Shown here in pieces: positions 9,343 through 20,612 of a DNA stretch of 64,000 nucleotides (positions are counted from its first letter, which is position 1; each line of letters starts with the position of its first letter). The notes beneath the pieces were generated by a model. It was not told the DNA's origin and made no database searches. It saw only the letters and a program-made list of their open reading frames with translations. Origin of the DNA: Hemerocallis citrina (taxonomy: Eukaryota; Streptophyta; Magnoliopsida; Asparagales; Asphodelaceae); the NCBI GenBank assembly GCA_017893485.1, contig CM030362.1:181496175-181560174 (forward strand), given 5' to 3'. A program made the position numbers and the translations under genes.

Positions 9343-9585
9343 CTCTGCAACACCCCGAATTCTATTTACATGTAATTCGTAGTACAACAAGATCTTTTAC
9401 TTCAAATTCATACGATTTTACAAGAAAATTAAAAACTTTTTATTATACAACAATGTTCGTTACAGAATACACAACGGAAAGAAATACAACATGAAATATA
9501 TAACTCTAACTTCAACAGATTTAATCATGAGAATAATCTTTAGTATCAATTAATCTTCATGCCATTTTGCTAATCCAAGCCATAC

Positions 9586-11850
9586 CTTGAAAAACTGTGG
9601 GCGCGTCAGTTGCTTACAACCGACGCAATGTTATAAAACAATGATCTTCGCTATGCCATAATATAACGATTCTCTTACTTCAGCAACCACGAACTTGAAT
9701 GCACAATAAAGTGTAAAAGAGTGATTATCGTAATCATGTCAGTGTATGATATGACTTAATGCCTAATGCAGATGTTAGACTACAATGACACTAATACATA
9801 CTTGTTCGGATTCTATGCATCCCATTCTAAATAGGTCCGAGGGCATGCACCTACGTGCCACAATAAAGGGTTTAATCCCCTGCAAATTCAAAACTATTCT
9901 GGAACAAAATCAAGTTTTAGACATTCCACGAGTACAGACTCCAGCCCTGGAGTCCACCGTCAGGCTATACGAAAATTCTCGTCGTGCGAACATCCCGCAA
10001 GTGTCCCTATAGCCCCGGTATACGTATATACACTGGAGAACGGCCTCCCATCCGTCTAACTATTCATGATCCTGGAGTCCACTGTCAAATCAATCATAGC
10101 CCCAAATTTAATTAAGGCTCGTCTCCAGCGCAAGCAACCACTGTTCCGGAGTCCACCATCAAACAAGGTCTATAGTCCTGGAGTCCACCGTCAGACTATA
10201 TAGAGGCGCCCTACTTACATTTGCCAAAGTTTCATTACATCTCCCCTTAGTTCCTATCCTTAAGATTAAACATGAATAAATAATATCACCTAGAGCTAGC
10301 TTACCCTCCTACCGGTCTTACACAAAAAAATTACCGAGAACGATAGCCCATACTGGACCTTTCTCAAAACTCAATAATAATTATCATTACTTTTGCCGGT
10401 ACCTGGGTCTCACTAAGCCTCTAGATCAACATCTTTTCATGTTCAACATTATAAGGTACTCATACCCTCATTATTCAAATTCTCAATTTCATTTGTTCAT
10501 AACTCATTCAATTCTTTCGTTCATTCTTATTTACCAACTATGATGTAAACATTTCTTGATTGACCACACAACCAACAATTTACTTTAATAACTTCAAAGT
10601 CTTTTGATTAATAAAAAGCCTTTTTTCATATTCATTTATACTTCAAGTATATTTTCCAAACACAAAGTTCTTTTGAAATTTAAAACACCAACTCTTTACC
10701 ATTAACCTCCAGGAATTTCTTATTTCCCCCTCAAGATTAAACTTGATTTAATTCTTTAAAAGTCTTTCCTCATATACTTTCTCTTCTCAAACTCGAATCT
10801 AGAATCTATTTAATTCATGACTTTAAAGTTCTCAAAATATCTCTTAGAATATTTAAAATAATCCCCAAGTAGTTTTTTAATATTTTATAATATTTATAAG
10901 AAGTTTTTCCCCTTTTAAAACTTGAAAACTATATAAAAAAAAAAAGTTAAAACTCATTTGCGCGTGCCTGGGCTCGAACTAGTGCCAACAACATCCCAAG
11001 CCAACGCCTAAGCTACTGTGCCAATTCACATTATTTGGTCATAAATCTTTTGAGTTAGTTTTATACTTAAATTACTCTCTGACTTTATTTTAAAAAAATT
11101 AAACAAAAGCAGAGCCAAATCCCTAGCTCGAACCCGCGACCATAAGGACCCCCCAAATGCGCCACGTGCCACAAGAGACAAACATTACTTCTAATATCCT
11201 AGGAGTTAAATTTCATATAACTTTACTTTCTGATAAATCTCATTTTTTTTTACTTTTTCAACTATTTTCGAATTGTATTCTTTTCTTTCAATTAGATTGT
11301 ACATAAAACATATCCCCAAGTTTTCAGAAATAGTTTTTCATAAATTTTATTCATAATGGCACCAAATTATACCCAATTTAACTCAAATAATCACTTTTAT
11401 AAACCTAGTATTCAAATAACCACTTTTTTATAAATCTAGTATTCATAGGTTTTGGTTAGAAAAATTTTCCACATCATGAATGCATTTTTTTTAGAAATTC
11501 TCATCCTTCCCATCGACTTTATAATTCATTTCTAATATCCACACAAATTTTCTAAGCACAAAATTAACAACTTTATACATACAAATACTAAGTTCTAATC
11601 ATGGTTTATTAATTGTGCCTAACAACATACAATATGCTATTGAAATAAAAATTTAATTTAACAACTTAATTTTATCGTGATGAAACTTCTATTTAGCATA
11701 CAACAATTTTCTTGTTTCATTTCTTCCAATAATGCATCATATACATCACAAAAAATCGATTAAATACTCATACTAATTATTACCTTCAAACATCAAAATT
11801 TCCTACACATGCATTCCATTTTACTTTAGAAAGCAAGAAGAAACACCCAC
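9586..11850 (-). other. Candidate leader intron inside the G 5' LTR
   Basis: Donor AAG/GTGGGTGTTTC at 11850 and an acceptor CAAG/G at 9586 bound about 2.27 kb. Just before the acceptor is CGTCGGTT-GTAAGC-AACTGACG (9604-9625), with CTGAC as a possible branch point, then CGCCCACAG. It matches the layout in C, F, A and B. Confidence 0.5.
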
Positions 11851-12762
11851 CTTAGTTGATGAAAAAGTGAAAGAAAACTCCTAAAAGTTGCTCCTAGCTC
11901 CAACAAGATGTGCCATTCTCCTCCTAGCAAAGCAAAACCACAAGCCTAGCCTCCTCCAAGCAAGAACCCGAGCTCCTCTCTTGCTCTCTTTCTTTTCTTC
12001 TCTTTTTTTTCTTTTAATTTTTGTGAAAAATATCCATACAATAAGTGGTATTTATAGGGCTAAATGGGTGAATGAAGAGACCCTCATTACCCAAAATAAA
12101 TACCCACTCACAAAGCCATTTACCACAAACCCTTACCCCTTCATCTCATTGGCCGGCCAACCTTTGAGTTGCACGCACGTGCACGTGCACACACTTCTCA
12201 TTCTTTTAATTATTTGTTTATAATCCATTTGTATGTGTTTGTTACATGACAAGTATGTAGGGTTTAAAATGTACATTTAAAATGTCGAATAAAATCATGG
12301 GCTTCTCTTTTAATTAATTTATTTTCTAGTGGGCTTTAAATAGACTTTAGGCCCATGGGTTTTTAATAGAAAAATAAATAATACATTTGTAACGAATAAA
12401 ATGAGAATAAAAATGTACATCACTATAACCCCTGTTTTTTCCTTTTCTTGTATTTTGGATGTATTTATATTTTTCTGAGTAATTATTCTTATTGTATTCT
12501 TCTGTTCCTTCTTAACCGTATATTTGATCTTCATTCTCAATATTAAATCAGCTATTTCTTTTGCCTGATATTTGATCTCCTTGATTCAATTTTTCTGCCT
12601 CTTATTTCATCTCTAGTTGATCGGTTGATTTATTTTATTATTTATTTTTTTGTTCATGGCCTATTATTATTGTTGTTCCTATCTCTTAATGGATCTTATT
12701 CATAGCCAACATCCCAAATACCCTAACCCAGTTATCTCCACCTAAAACCTAATTTCATCTCC

Positions 12763-12772
12763 TATATATATA
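12763..12772 (+). promoter_or_regulatory. TATA box of the D 5' LTR
   Basis: TATATATATA about 340 bp after the LTR start, followed by the C-rich presumed transcript leader. The 3' LTR has an expanded TA run at the same point (21055-21103). Confidence 0.6.
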
Positions 12773-13280
12773 TGCCTCCTAGTCCAAACCCTAATCACTT
12801 TTATAAAAACCCTAGCAGCTCTACCTCATCCCTACCCTACATTCCGCTCATCCCCCCTACTCCCGACCTTCCTTCGACAGCCGGCCCCCTGTCGTCGACC
12901 TGCAATCATCCCGACCCCGCCTCCCTGCGTCACGTAGCCCTGCCTTTCCTCTCTTTTCTCCCCCCGAGGCTAGCAGGAATGACAACACCTACTAGCAGCA
13001 GTGCCAACCAGTGCCGCTGGCCCTATCCAGCGCGCCGCCCCTATTCGCCCCAGTCCGCCATCATCCTCCTCGCAGTGCACACACTCAACCCCAACTACCC
13101 TTTCTTGTGTGCTGCGGTTTGATCAAGTTTGGCCGAGTGGGATCTCGACCGTCGGATTCGCTTGATCATCATCGTCTTGATCACCATCTTGATATCGAGA
13201 TCTATGCCGATCGTGCTCATTGTTCGGGAATCCATTCCTGTTATCCTCATTCTTTCGTCGGATTCATCGTCGTCCCTAAG

Positions 13281-15390
13281 GCAAGTAACTTGTATTAATT
13301 TTTATTGTATATACAAGTACTAAATACCGCCTGTAGTGCCACTTTTGTTTCTAGATTCAATCTCATGAAAAACCCTTGTTAGATAGTGACTCTATTTGTT
13401 GATCCATCCGTAGTCATCCTTTGTTACACACATGATATAAAATTAACTTAGATCTGATTAGATTCTTGATGCCTGTATGTATGTTGCTTCGTGATCCATG
13501 ATGTGTTGTATATTTCTTGCATGCTTGATGTGTTAGTTGTAGTATTTTGTGGTAAACTTGTTAAACTCCCATACCATGTTGTTTTGGACATCTAGTAAAC
13601 CATGTTTTGTATTTTGATATAAATTGGATTTGCTGCATATGAACTATTTGATTTAATGCATGAGAAGGACTTTTGTTTTTGCTGCTGCCCCGTTTTATTT
13701 CAGTATTTTAGACCCTGTTAAGGTCAGTAAATGAAACTAATTTGTGAATATAAATCGTAAATCTCGCTGTCTATTTTCCAGAATTTTCGACAGATCTCAG
13801 TTTCGATTTGTGAGGTGTGAGTTATTACCGTTTTACTACAGATGTGTAGAAAATTCCAGATTCTGTTTTATGTGAATTTTGTATAGTTATTTATTTTAAA
13901 CTGATGTTAAAGATAAAATTTGGATCTAATATTTTTCTGGGTATGACTAGACATGATTAGGATTAACCCCAAATTTTTGTAGATTTAATTGATGACATTT
14001 ATAAACTATTCTATGCTTGTGAACAAACTATTATATTTTTTCAGAACTGCACGCTGTTCAGTAAATAACCATGTTTTCAAATTGATTGTAGTTGCTGTAG
14101 GTAAAAACTTTGTAAATATAAAATGTATCCTATTGTATCTATTGTACAACCCTTTTTACGGATTTGGATTTCGAGTTATAATTTGTAATCTATCGTTGTT
14201 TTGGTACTGCTATGTCTAAAATTCAAGATTTACAAACTTGCTGTATCTTTTTGTTTTCTGATTTTATTTGACTATACTATCTGAGTTGGAATATTATGAA
14301 ATTTTGTTTTCTGATACTAGACATAGTAGGGAATAACCCAGATTTTTTTTGGATTTAATCAGTAAGTTTTCATGCCATTTCATGCTTATGAATGCAACTC
14401 TGTCATTTCTGTATATAATTCTGTTTTGAGTCATATTTCTGTAGTTATTATATGACTTATATATATGTGCTGGATTTGGACGAGATTCTATTTTCTAGAT
14501 TTTCTGACGGATCTAAGTTTTTATTCTTGTGGCAACGGAAATCTTGGTTTTTGTGCAGTACTATCTTGCTGTCCAGAACTGAAAATTTCGTTGTCCTAGT
14601 CTATTATGAGTTGTCTATCACCCGTGTATGTCTTCTACCCAACCTGAGTTATTCCTTGGTACTTGGCATATTTTCTCACCCTGTTTGTGCACTTATATGC
14701 CTGCTTTAATAATAATGACACATAATCAAGCCAAGGTTAAGGGAAAGATCAAGTAGTGGAAAATATAGAAATATGTACTTGAAAGGGGACCGTGTTCCCA
14801 CCTGTTACGTGTTTCATGATTACATAATACATAATTCTGTTTACCTGATTACCTGGCTACACACTTTCCTATAGGAAGGTGTACTCAGATGGGGACCTGT
14901 AGGTCCTACCTATACCTATTTATCTGATACTTGAGTACACAGTACTATACAGTCCACTATGAAATCTAAAATACAACTTGTTTGAATGTAGCAACTATGT
15001 GGTAAAATTTGGGACACATGAAGTGCTACCTAGTTAGGATTAAGTACATGACCTATAATAACATGATCACTTGCACATTTTTGTTACATGTACATGCTAC
15101 CTGATACCTGTTACTTGTATACATGCTTGCATGCTACTTGACACCTGTTACGTGTTACCAGCACCCTGTTGCCTCATCATATTATTTGAATCTGCTTCTA
15201 ATTTATGTTAATCATTCTGTTTTGCTATTACATCCATTCCATGCTTATTCTATACTTGTTTTCGTTGTTACTCTATACTTGTCTATCTATTTTCTTCTGT
15301 ACTTGTTGCCTGCACTACAACCGGCCCGTAACTTGTATTGACGTTCATTTTGTTTCTTTTTCCTCTTCCTGCAATTTGTTAAAATTGCAG
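13281..15390 (+). other. Candidate GC-AG leader intron in the D 5' LTR
   Basis: The donor CTAAG/GCAAGTAACTT is a textbook GC-type 5' splice site. The acceptor is a long pyrimidine tract followed by AAAATTGCAG/ACTTTG. Both ends and most of the 2.1-kb AT-rich interval are conserved in E (22904-25020) and in the D 3' LTR (25450-27571). Base composition switches from C-rich before the donor to T-rich after it, as in many plant 5' UTR introns. A second acceptor, TTTTGTGCAG/ACC, lies directly before the gag ATG (15940). Splicing is inferred, not shown. Confidence 0.55.
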
Positions 15391-15779
15391 ACTTTGATGA
15401 CCAGCTGTCCGATGGAGTAGGTGACCAAACATTCTAGTTGGCTGGAGTTCTTGCTATAATTTATTTCCTACTGTTTTGAATAAATGTAATTGTTTCGTGG
15501 ATAATTTTGTATTGGGCAGTTTGACCCAGAATTTATAACTCTTGTTTCAGATCTGGTTTATTTGAAATTTATTTATTTTGTTTCAAGTAAATTTAGTTGG
15601 TTATATTAATTTATTCATGCATGCATGGTTGATTATTTCCTGCTTATTCCTTGTTTATTTCTGTGAAATGTTGAAACGATCCTTACAGCTTATGAATGGT
15701 GAAAGCCATTCGCTGGACTTAGTCACGTATCCGTATTCCGTATTCCTTCTTGGGAGGCGGGGCATGACAAGGTTTTTAG

Positions 15780-15791
15780 TTGTATCAAAGC
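15780..15791 (+). other. Element D primer-binding site (tRNA-iMet, mutated)
   Basis: TTGTATCAAAGC, ten bases after the LTR end, differs at two positions from TGGTATCAGAGC. The following ACCATG is also typical of this class. Confidence 0.7.
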
Positions 15792-15943
15792 ACCATGTTT
15801 GGTTAATGTTTTAGTTTGACTAATATGTTAGACAAGTTTAGCTCGATCTAGGATTGGCTCAACAGTACACAGACCATTCATTACATGAACAAATAATAAT
15901 CAACTTAATCTGGATGCTAATTATTTTTGATTTTGTGCAGACC

Positions 15944-17147
15944 ATGGCTCGCAGAGGTTTCACTTTCCGTACACAGGAGGAACAGGCTGGATTAGAGGCT
16001 GTTACAAATGTGTTGGAGCGGCTGATCCACATGCAGAAGAATCACAGTGACCTTGTGATGGCCACATTGGAAGTTGCTCGGAATCCAACTCCCATTGTGC
16101 CCACACAAGCAGCTCTCCCTCCTCGTCCGGGTACAGTTGCAAATTTTATGAGGCTGCACCCTGATAAATTTTCTGGCACTGAGATGCCGCTTGAGGCCGA
16201 ACAATGGTTGATCAGGACAGAGCAGTTGTTGTTGGCAGTGAGAGTTGTTGATGCTAATCGTGTGGATGTGGTGACCATCCAGTTGGTGGAACTTGCCCAC
16301 ATATGGTGGTGGGCAGAGTCTGAATGGCTCGAACGGCCCATTGCTTGGACCACGTTCACCAGGACCTTCTTGGAGAAGTTTTTCCCTAGCAACACTCGAA
16401 TTGAAATGAAGCAGCAGTTTCTTGCCCTGAAACAGATTGGTCGTTGTTCTATTTTGGGACTTTGTTACATATTGTTCATGCAATGTTGTAACATGAGACT
16501 CTCTTGAAACAGGGTACCAGGTCAGTGGATGAGTACGTAGCAGAATTCACCAGTCTTAGCCGCTTCGCAGCCTTTCTAGTGGCGAACGAAGAGGATAGGG
16601 CTCAGAGATTCCATCTGGGGCTTAAGCGAGATATTCAGATGCATCTCGTTTCCCTTCGCCTGCGTACCTATGCTGAGGCTCTTGAGGTAGCCTGAGCTCA
16701 GGAGCAAGCTTGCAGCAGGTTGGCTCCTCCCCGGTGGACTGTTCAGCACCCCGCTGTTGCTGTTAGGCCTTCTGGTAGGCCAATTCGGAGGCCTGTCCCA
16801 GCCCATCCGGTCAGGGCGGCTCCTTACTCTTCTGTTGCTCTTAGGGGAGCTAGTTTCTGAGACTTCTGCCAGCTGGCTAGGCATGATCACAGGGATTGTA
16901 GGCGAGCCAACCGCCGATGCTTTAGGTGTGGCACTGGTGACCACTCAGTGCGGGATTGCCCCGCACCAGCGGATGGCTCTTCCAGCCGGGGGTCCAATTT
17001 AGCAGGAAGCGCCAGCTCGTGGTCTGGTTAGGTCACCGCTTCTTCCTCAGTGCCAGATTGTCGGTCAGAGGACCACGGCTTCCAAGAGAGGTCAGGCTTA
17101 CAACCTGACAACTGCAGATGCTGAGATGGCAGAAGGAGTCATTGCAG
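15944..17147 (+). pseudogene. Element D gag (disrupted)
   Basis: Gag forms the particle that packages the genomic RNA. I start at the ATG at 15944 (MARRGFTF), preceded by a splice-like TTTTGTGCAG/ACC; a longer frame from 15854 is probably leader. The retrotransposon gag domain is recognisable (FSGTEMPLEAEQWL, then WWWAESEW and FLEKFFPS), and the continuation GTRSVDEYVAEFTSLSRF is in another frame after a 69-bp insertion. A complete CCHC zinc knuckle CFRCGTGDHSVRDC lies at 16918-16959. Nonsense codons (16693, near 16858 and 17000) and a further frameshift before the end (GQAYNLTT...GVIA) inactivate it. The frame continues into protease only if the candidate intron at 17148-17290 is removed. 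Confidence 0.85.
16436..16512 (+). repeat. 69-bp insertion in D gag flanked by TGAAACAG repeats
   Basis: The conserved gag junction ALKQ/GTRSVDEY is interrupted. TGAAACAG occurs at 16428-16435 and again at 16505-16512, with 69 bp of unrelated sequence between. The net 77-bp gain shifts the frame. An 8-bp duplication would fit a tiny hAT-type insertion, but the insert ends are not inverted repeats, so filler DNA at a repaired break is equally likely. Confidence 0.65.
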
Positions 17148-17290
17148 GTATTTTTGCATTTTGTTGTTTTGTTATTTTCTTTGCTTCTTTCATTTACCTT
17201 GCACTGTTTATTCATATTATCTTTTCAGCATGTTATTCCTCACCCCTTAATCATCAATTCTTCTTCCCTTGCTTTTTGACTCTATCTTAG
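17148..17290 (+). other. Candidate phase-1 intron between D gag and protease
   Basis: Donor ATTGCAG/GTATTTTTGC and acceptor CTCTATCTTAG/GTGTTG bound 143 bp of T-rich sequence with a possible TTGACTC branch site near the 3' end. Removal joins ...GVIA to GVVLVCS and brings gag into the protease frame, giving the spacing usual in this family. Without removal the gag frame stays open until the TAG of the acceptor itself. Element F has a candidate intron at the same codon and phase (31848-31935). Confidence 0.6.
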
Positions 17291-17590
17291 GTGTTGTCCT
17301 AGTTTGTTCTTTTCCTGCTCATGTTCGCTTTGATTCCGGGGTGACCCATTCCTTTGTCTGTTCCCGCTTTGTGGATCGTCATTAGTTGGAGTGCAGCATT
17401 ATGTCAGAGGCTTGGAACATCGTCACAGGGTGCTGGTGTTGCAATCTGTTCTCAGGAATGCAAGCAGAGTCCTGTGGTTATTGGTTGCGCAAATTTCAAG
17501 GTTGACCTGATCGTAATTGGAAATTCAGAATTTGACGTCATTCTCAGTATGGATTGGTTGGGTGAGTCCCATCCTGTTATTGATTGACGT
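17291..17590 (+). pseudogene. Element D protease domain (disrupted)
   Basis: Aspartic protease that would cleave the polyprotein. The active-site block FDSGVTHSF is at 17329-17355 and the later SEFDVILSMDWL motif near 17524-17560 matches the conserved ILGMDWL segment of gypsy proteases. The frame stops at 17585-17587, and the preceding region carries a frameshift between the two blocks. It follows the candidate gag-protease intron. Confidence 0.8.
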
Positions 17591-19085
17591 GCCAAGAAAG
17601 TTGTATTCTGAATCCCAGGTCGTGCAGAGTTTGAGTTCCATGCCAAGGAGATTCCCCTTGGCCGAGCTGAGACTGCAGTTGATCAGGAGACTTGTGCAAT
17701 GGAGTTGCACACAGGTTGTGAGGCTGGGCCTCTAGTAGTGCGGGAATTCCTAGATGTATTTCCAGAGGAGTTGCCTAGCTTACCCCCTGATAAGGATGTG
17801 GAGTTCGAAATTGAAGTTCAGCCTGGTACGACACCGATATCGAAGAGTCCCTAAAGGATAGCACCGGTTGAGCAAGCAGAGCTGAAGGTGCAGATTCAAG
17901 GTTTGCTAGATTTAGAGTTCATCAGACCCAGTGTTTCACCGTGGGGAGCTCCAGTTCTTTTTTCAGCAAGAAGGATGGTAGACTTTGACTGTGCATCAAT
18001 TATCGGGAACTAAACAGTGTTACTGTGAAGAATCGATATTCGCTGCCCAGGATCGATGACTTATTTGATCAGTTGGACGAGCAGCAGTCATTTCAAAGCT
18101 GGATCTTGGCTCAGGGTATCATCAGATCAAGGTGAAAGCGACTGATGTGCAAAAGACAACGTTCAGCACCAGATATGGGCTTTATGAGTTCCTAGTGATG
18201 CCTTTCGGGGTCACGAATGCGCCAGCTGTGTTCATGAGTCTGATGAACAGGGTCTTTTTCCGGTTCCTGGACAGATTTGTGGTGGTCTTCATAAATGATA
18301 TTCTGGTGTATTCTCAGAATCGGGAGGATCATGCTGAGCACCTGAGGTTGGTTCTGCAGACTTTGAGAGAGAATCAGCTCTATGGGAAACTTAGCAAATG
18401 TGAGTTCTGGTTGGATCGAGTTACCTTTTTGGGGCACATTATCTCGGGCGATGGTATCTCAGTTGATCCGTCCAAAGTTGCTGCAATGAGATATTGGCCA
18501 GTGCCCAAGTCAGTTTCAGAGGTGAGAAGTTTCCATGGTCTAGCTGGATATTATCAAAAATTCGTCCAAAATTTTTCGAAGATAGCAGGGCCTTTGACGA
18601 AGCTGACAGGGAAGGATCAGAAATTTATCTGGGATGGGGATTGCAGTAGAGCTTTTGCTGAGTTGAAGAGCAGGTTGACATCAGCGCCAGTGTTAACTAT
18701 CCCGAATGGTTCATGCGGATTTGTGGTTCACTGTGATGCTTCTAGCAAGGGTCTTGGTGCAGTTTTGATATAGAAGGGCCGAGTTGTTGCTTATGCATCG
18801 TGGTAGTTGAGGCCGCATGAGAGGAACTATCAGAATCGTGATTTGGAGTTGGCGGCAGTGATCTTTGCTTCGAAGTTATGGAGACACTATTTACTTGGAG
18901 ACCGAGTGGAGATCCTTACCGACCACAAAAGTCTTAAGTATGTATTCACCCAAAAGGAATTGAACATGAGGCAGAGGCGTTAGTTGGAACTCATGGCCGA
19001 CTATGACATCAGTTTGCAATACCATCCTAGTAAAGTGAACTTGGTGCCAAATGCTTTGAGCAGGAGACCAGCAGCCATGTTCCTG
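17591..19085 (+). pseudogene. Element D reverse transcriptase and RNase H (disrupted)
   Basis: The RT start is marked by VEFEIEVQPGTTPIS and [19 protein letters not shown], both with nonsense codons close by. The best-preserved stretch (18132-18770) carries [19 protein letters not shown]. The catalytic box reads [11 protein letters not shown] (18285-18317), where family members have YIDD, so one catalytic aspartate is Asn. RNase H follows: [30 protein letters not shown] and [14 protein letters not shown] typical ASRQLRPHE block appears with Trp and stop in place of Arg and Gln (18799-18810), both explained by C-to-T changes. Not functional. Confidence 0.85.
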
Positions 19086-20612
19086 ACTCAGCAGAGAGAT
19101 CTGGTTGAGCAGATGCGGAGGTTGGAGTTGGATGTTTTTTTGCCGAGTTATGATCGGACTTGCATGATGCTACAGCTTCAATCGTCTCTTGTCGAGCAGA
19201 TTAAAGTGGCTCAGGCTGGTTATAAGCAGTTGCAAGGATTCAGAGCAGAGGTTGAGGCCAATTGTAGAACAGATATGGTTATTCATGAAGATGGATCGCT
19301 TTGTTTTGGGTCCAGGTTGTGTGTCCCGAAGGGTGAAGTTCATCAGAGGTTGCTTAAGGAAGCCCACCAGTCATCGTACTCTATTCATCCCGGTGTTACT
19401 AAGATGTACCGGGACTTGAAGCTTCACTTCTGGTGGCATGGTATGAAAAGGGATGTGGCTCGGTTTGTGTCTCAGTGTTTGATCTGCCAGTAGGTGAAGG
19501 CAGAGCATTAGAGAATTGCCAGACTTCTTCAACCGCTTCCCATTCCGGAGTGGAAGTGGGAACACATCACTATGGACTTTGTAATCGCCTTGCCGAGGAG
19601 TTCCAAGGGTCACAATGCCATTTGGGTGATTGTCGACCGACTGACGAAGAGTGCTCACTTCATTTTCTTCCGAGTGGGACAATCTACTGAGAGCCTAGCT
19701 GAGAAGTACATGCAAGAGATCATCAAACTTCATGGGGTTCTAGTCAGTATTGTATCCGACAGGAATACAAGATTTAGGTCTCAGTTTTGGGAGAGTCTTT
19801 AGAGTAGTTTGGGGAGTAAACTGAAGTACAGTACAGTTTTTCACCCCCAGACAGATGGACAGTCAGAGAGGACCATCCAGACTCTAGAGGACATGTTGAG
19901 GTCTTGTGTGTTGCAGTTTGGTGGATCATGGAAGGACCATTTGTATCTTCTAGAGTTCTCGTACAATAACAACTTTCAGGCTAGTCTTAAAGCTGCACTG
20001 TTCGAGGCACTATATGGTTGAAATTGCATATCACCAATGTGCTAGGATGACAGTGGTGAGAGGAAGTTATTAGATCCGGAGTTGATCACCAGGACAGTTG
20101 ATGCGGTGACTCAGATCAGGAAGCAACTTCAGGCAACACAGGACAGGCAGCGAAGATGGACTGATGTCCATAGGAGAGCTTTGGAGTTTGAGGTTGGTGA
20201 CCATGTTTGTCTAAAGGTATCGCCGTGGAGAGGTGTCATTCGGTTTGGTGGTGGGGGCAAGCTGAGTCCTAGGTTTATCAGATCGTTTGATATCGTGGAA
20301 CGAGTCGGCAAGGTGGCCTATCGTCTTGCATTGCCACCAGCTTTATCTGGGGTGCACGACATCTTCCATGTCTCATAACTCAGGAGATATATCCATGATG
20401 AGAGCCACGTGATCGACTACTCAGAGTTGACCGTACGGCCGAATCTGTCTTGTGAGATTCCGCTAGTTGCTATCTTAGATCGGCAGAAGAAAGTGCTGAA
20501 GAACAAGGTCATCAAGCTGGTTCGAATTTCTTGGAATCCTCACTCGCCGGGTGAGTCAACTTGGGAGTTGGAGGAGAAGATCCAACAGAAGTTTCCTCAT
20601 TTATTTGAGTAG
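19086..20612 (+). pseudogene. Element D integrase with chromodomain-like tail
   Basis: Integrase inserts the cDNA into the genome. The zinc-binding HHCC region is visible (EAHQSSYSIHPGVTKMY, then CLIC near 19480). The catalytic core has MDFVIALP, IVSDRNTRF and the TDGQSERTIQTLEDM glutamate. The GPY/F-like region (KLSPRFIRSFDIVERVGKVA) is followed by a tail with VAILDRQKKVLKNKVIKLV and STWELEEKIQQKFPHLFE, typical of chromovirus chromodomains that steer integration towards marked chromatin. In-frame stops at 19493, near 19801, 20021 and 20378 interrupt it. The final stop is at 20610-20612. Confidence 0.85.

Larger units (their letters stand above)
12424..15769 (+). mobile_element. Element D 5' LTR (3346 bp)
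   Basis: It begins TATAACCCCTG (mutated from TGTAACCCCTG) and ends GCGGGGCATGACA. U3 is short, about 340 bp to the TATATATATAT box. A CpG-containing C-rich stretch (12840-13260) follows, then about 2.1 kb of T-rich sequence bounded by good splice signals (13281-15390). It pairs with the 3' LTR and contains the uninterrupted GGGAATCCATTCC site into which E inserted in the other LTR. Confidence 0.85.

Noticed and set aside
15992..16483. Long minus-strand frame of 163 codons opposite D gag
   Set aside because: The plus strand encodes a recognisable gag domain. The antisense frame is a by-product of its codon composition.
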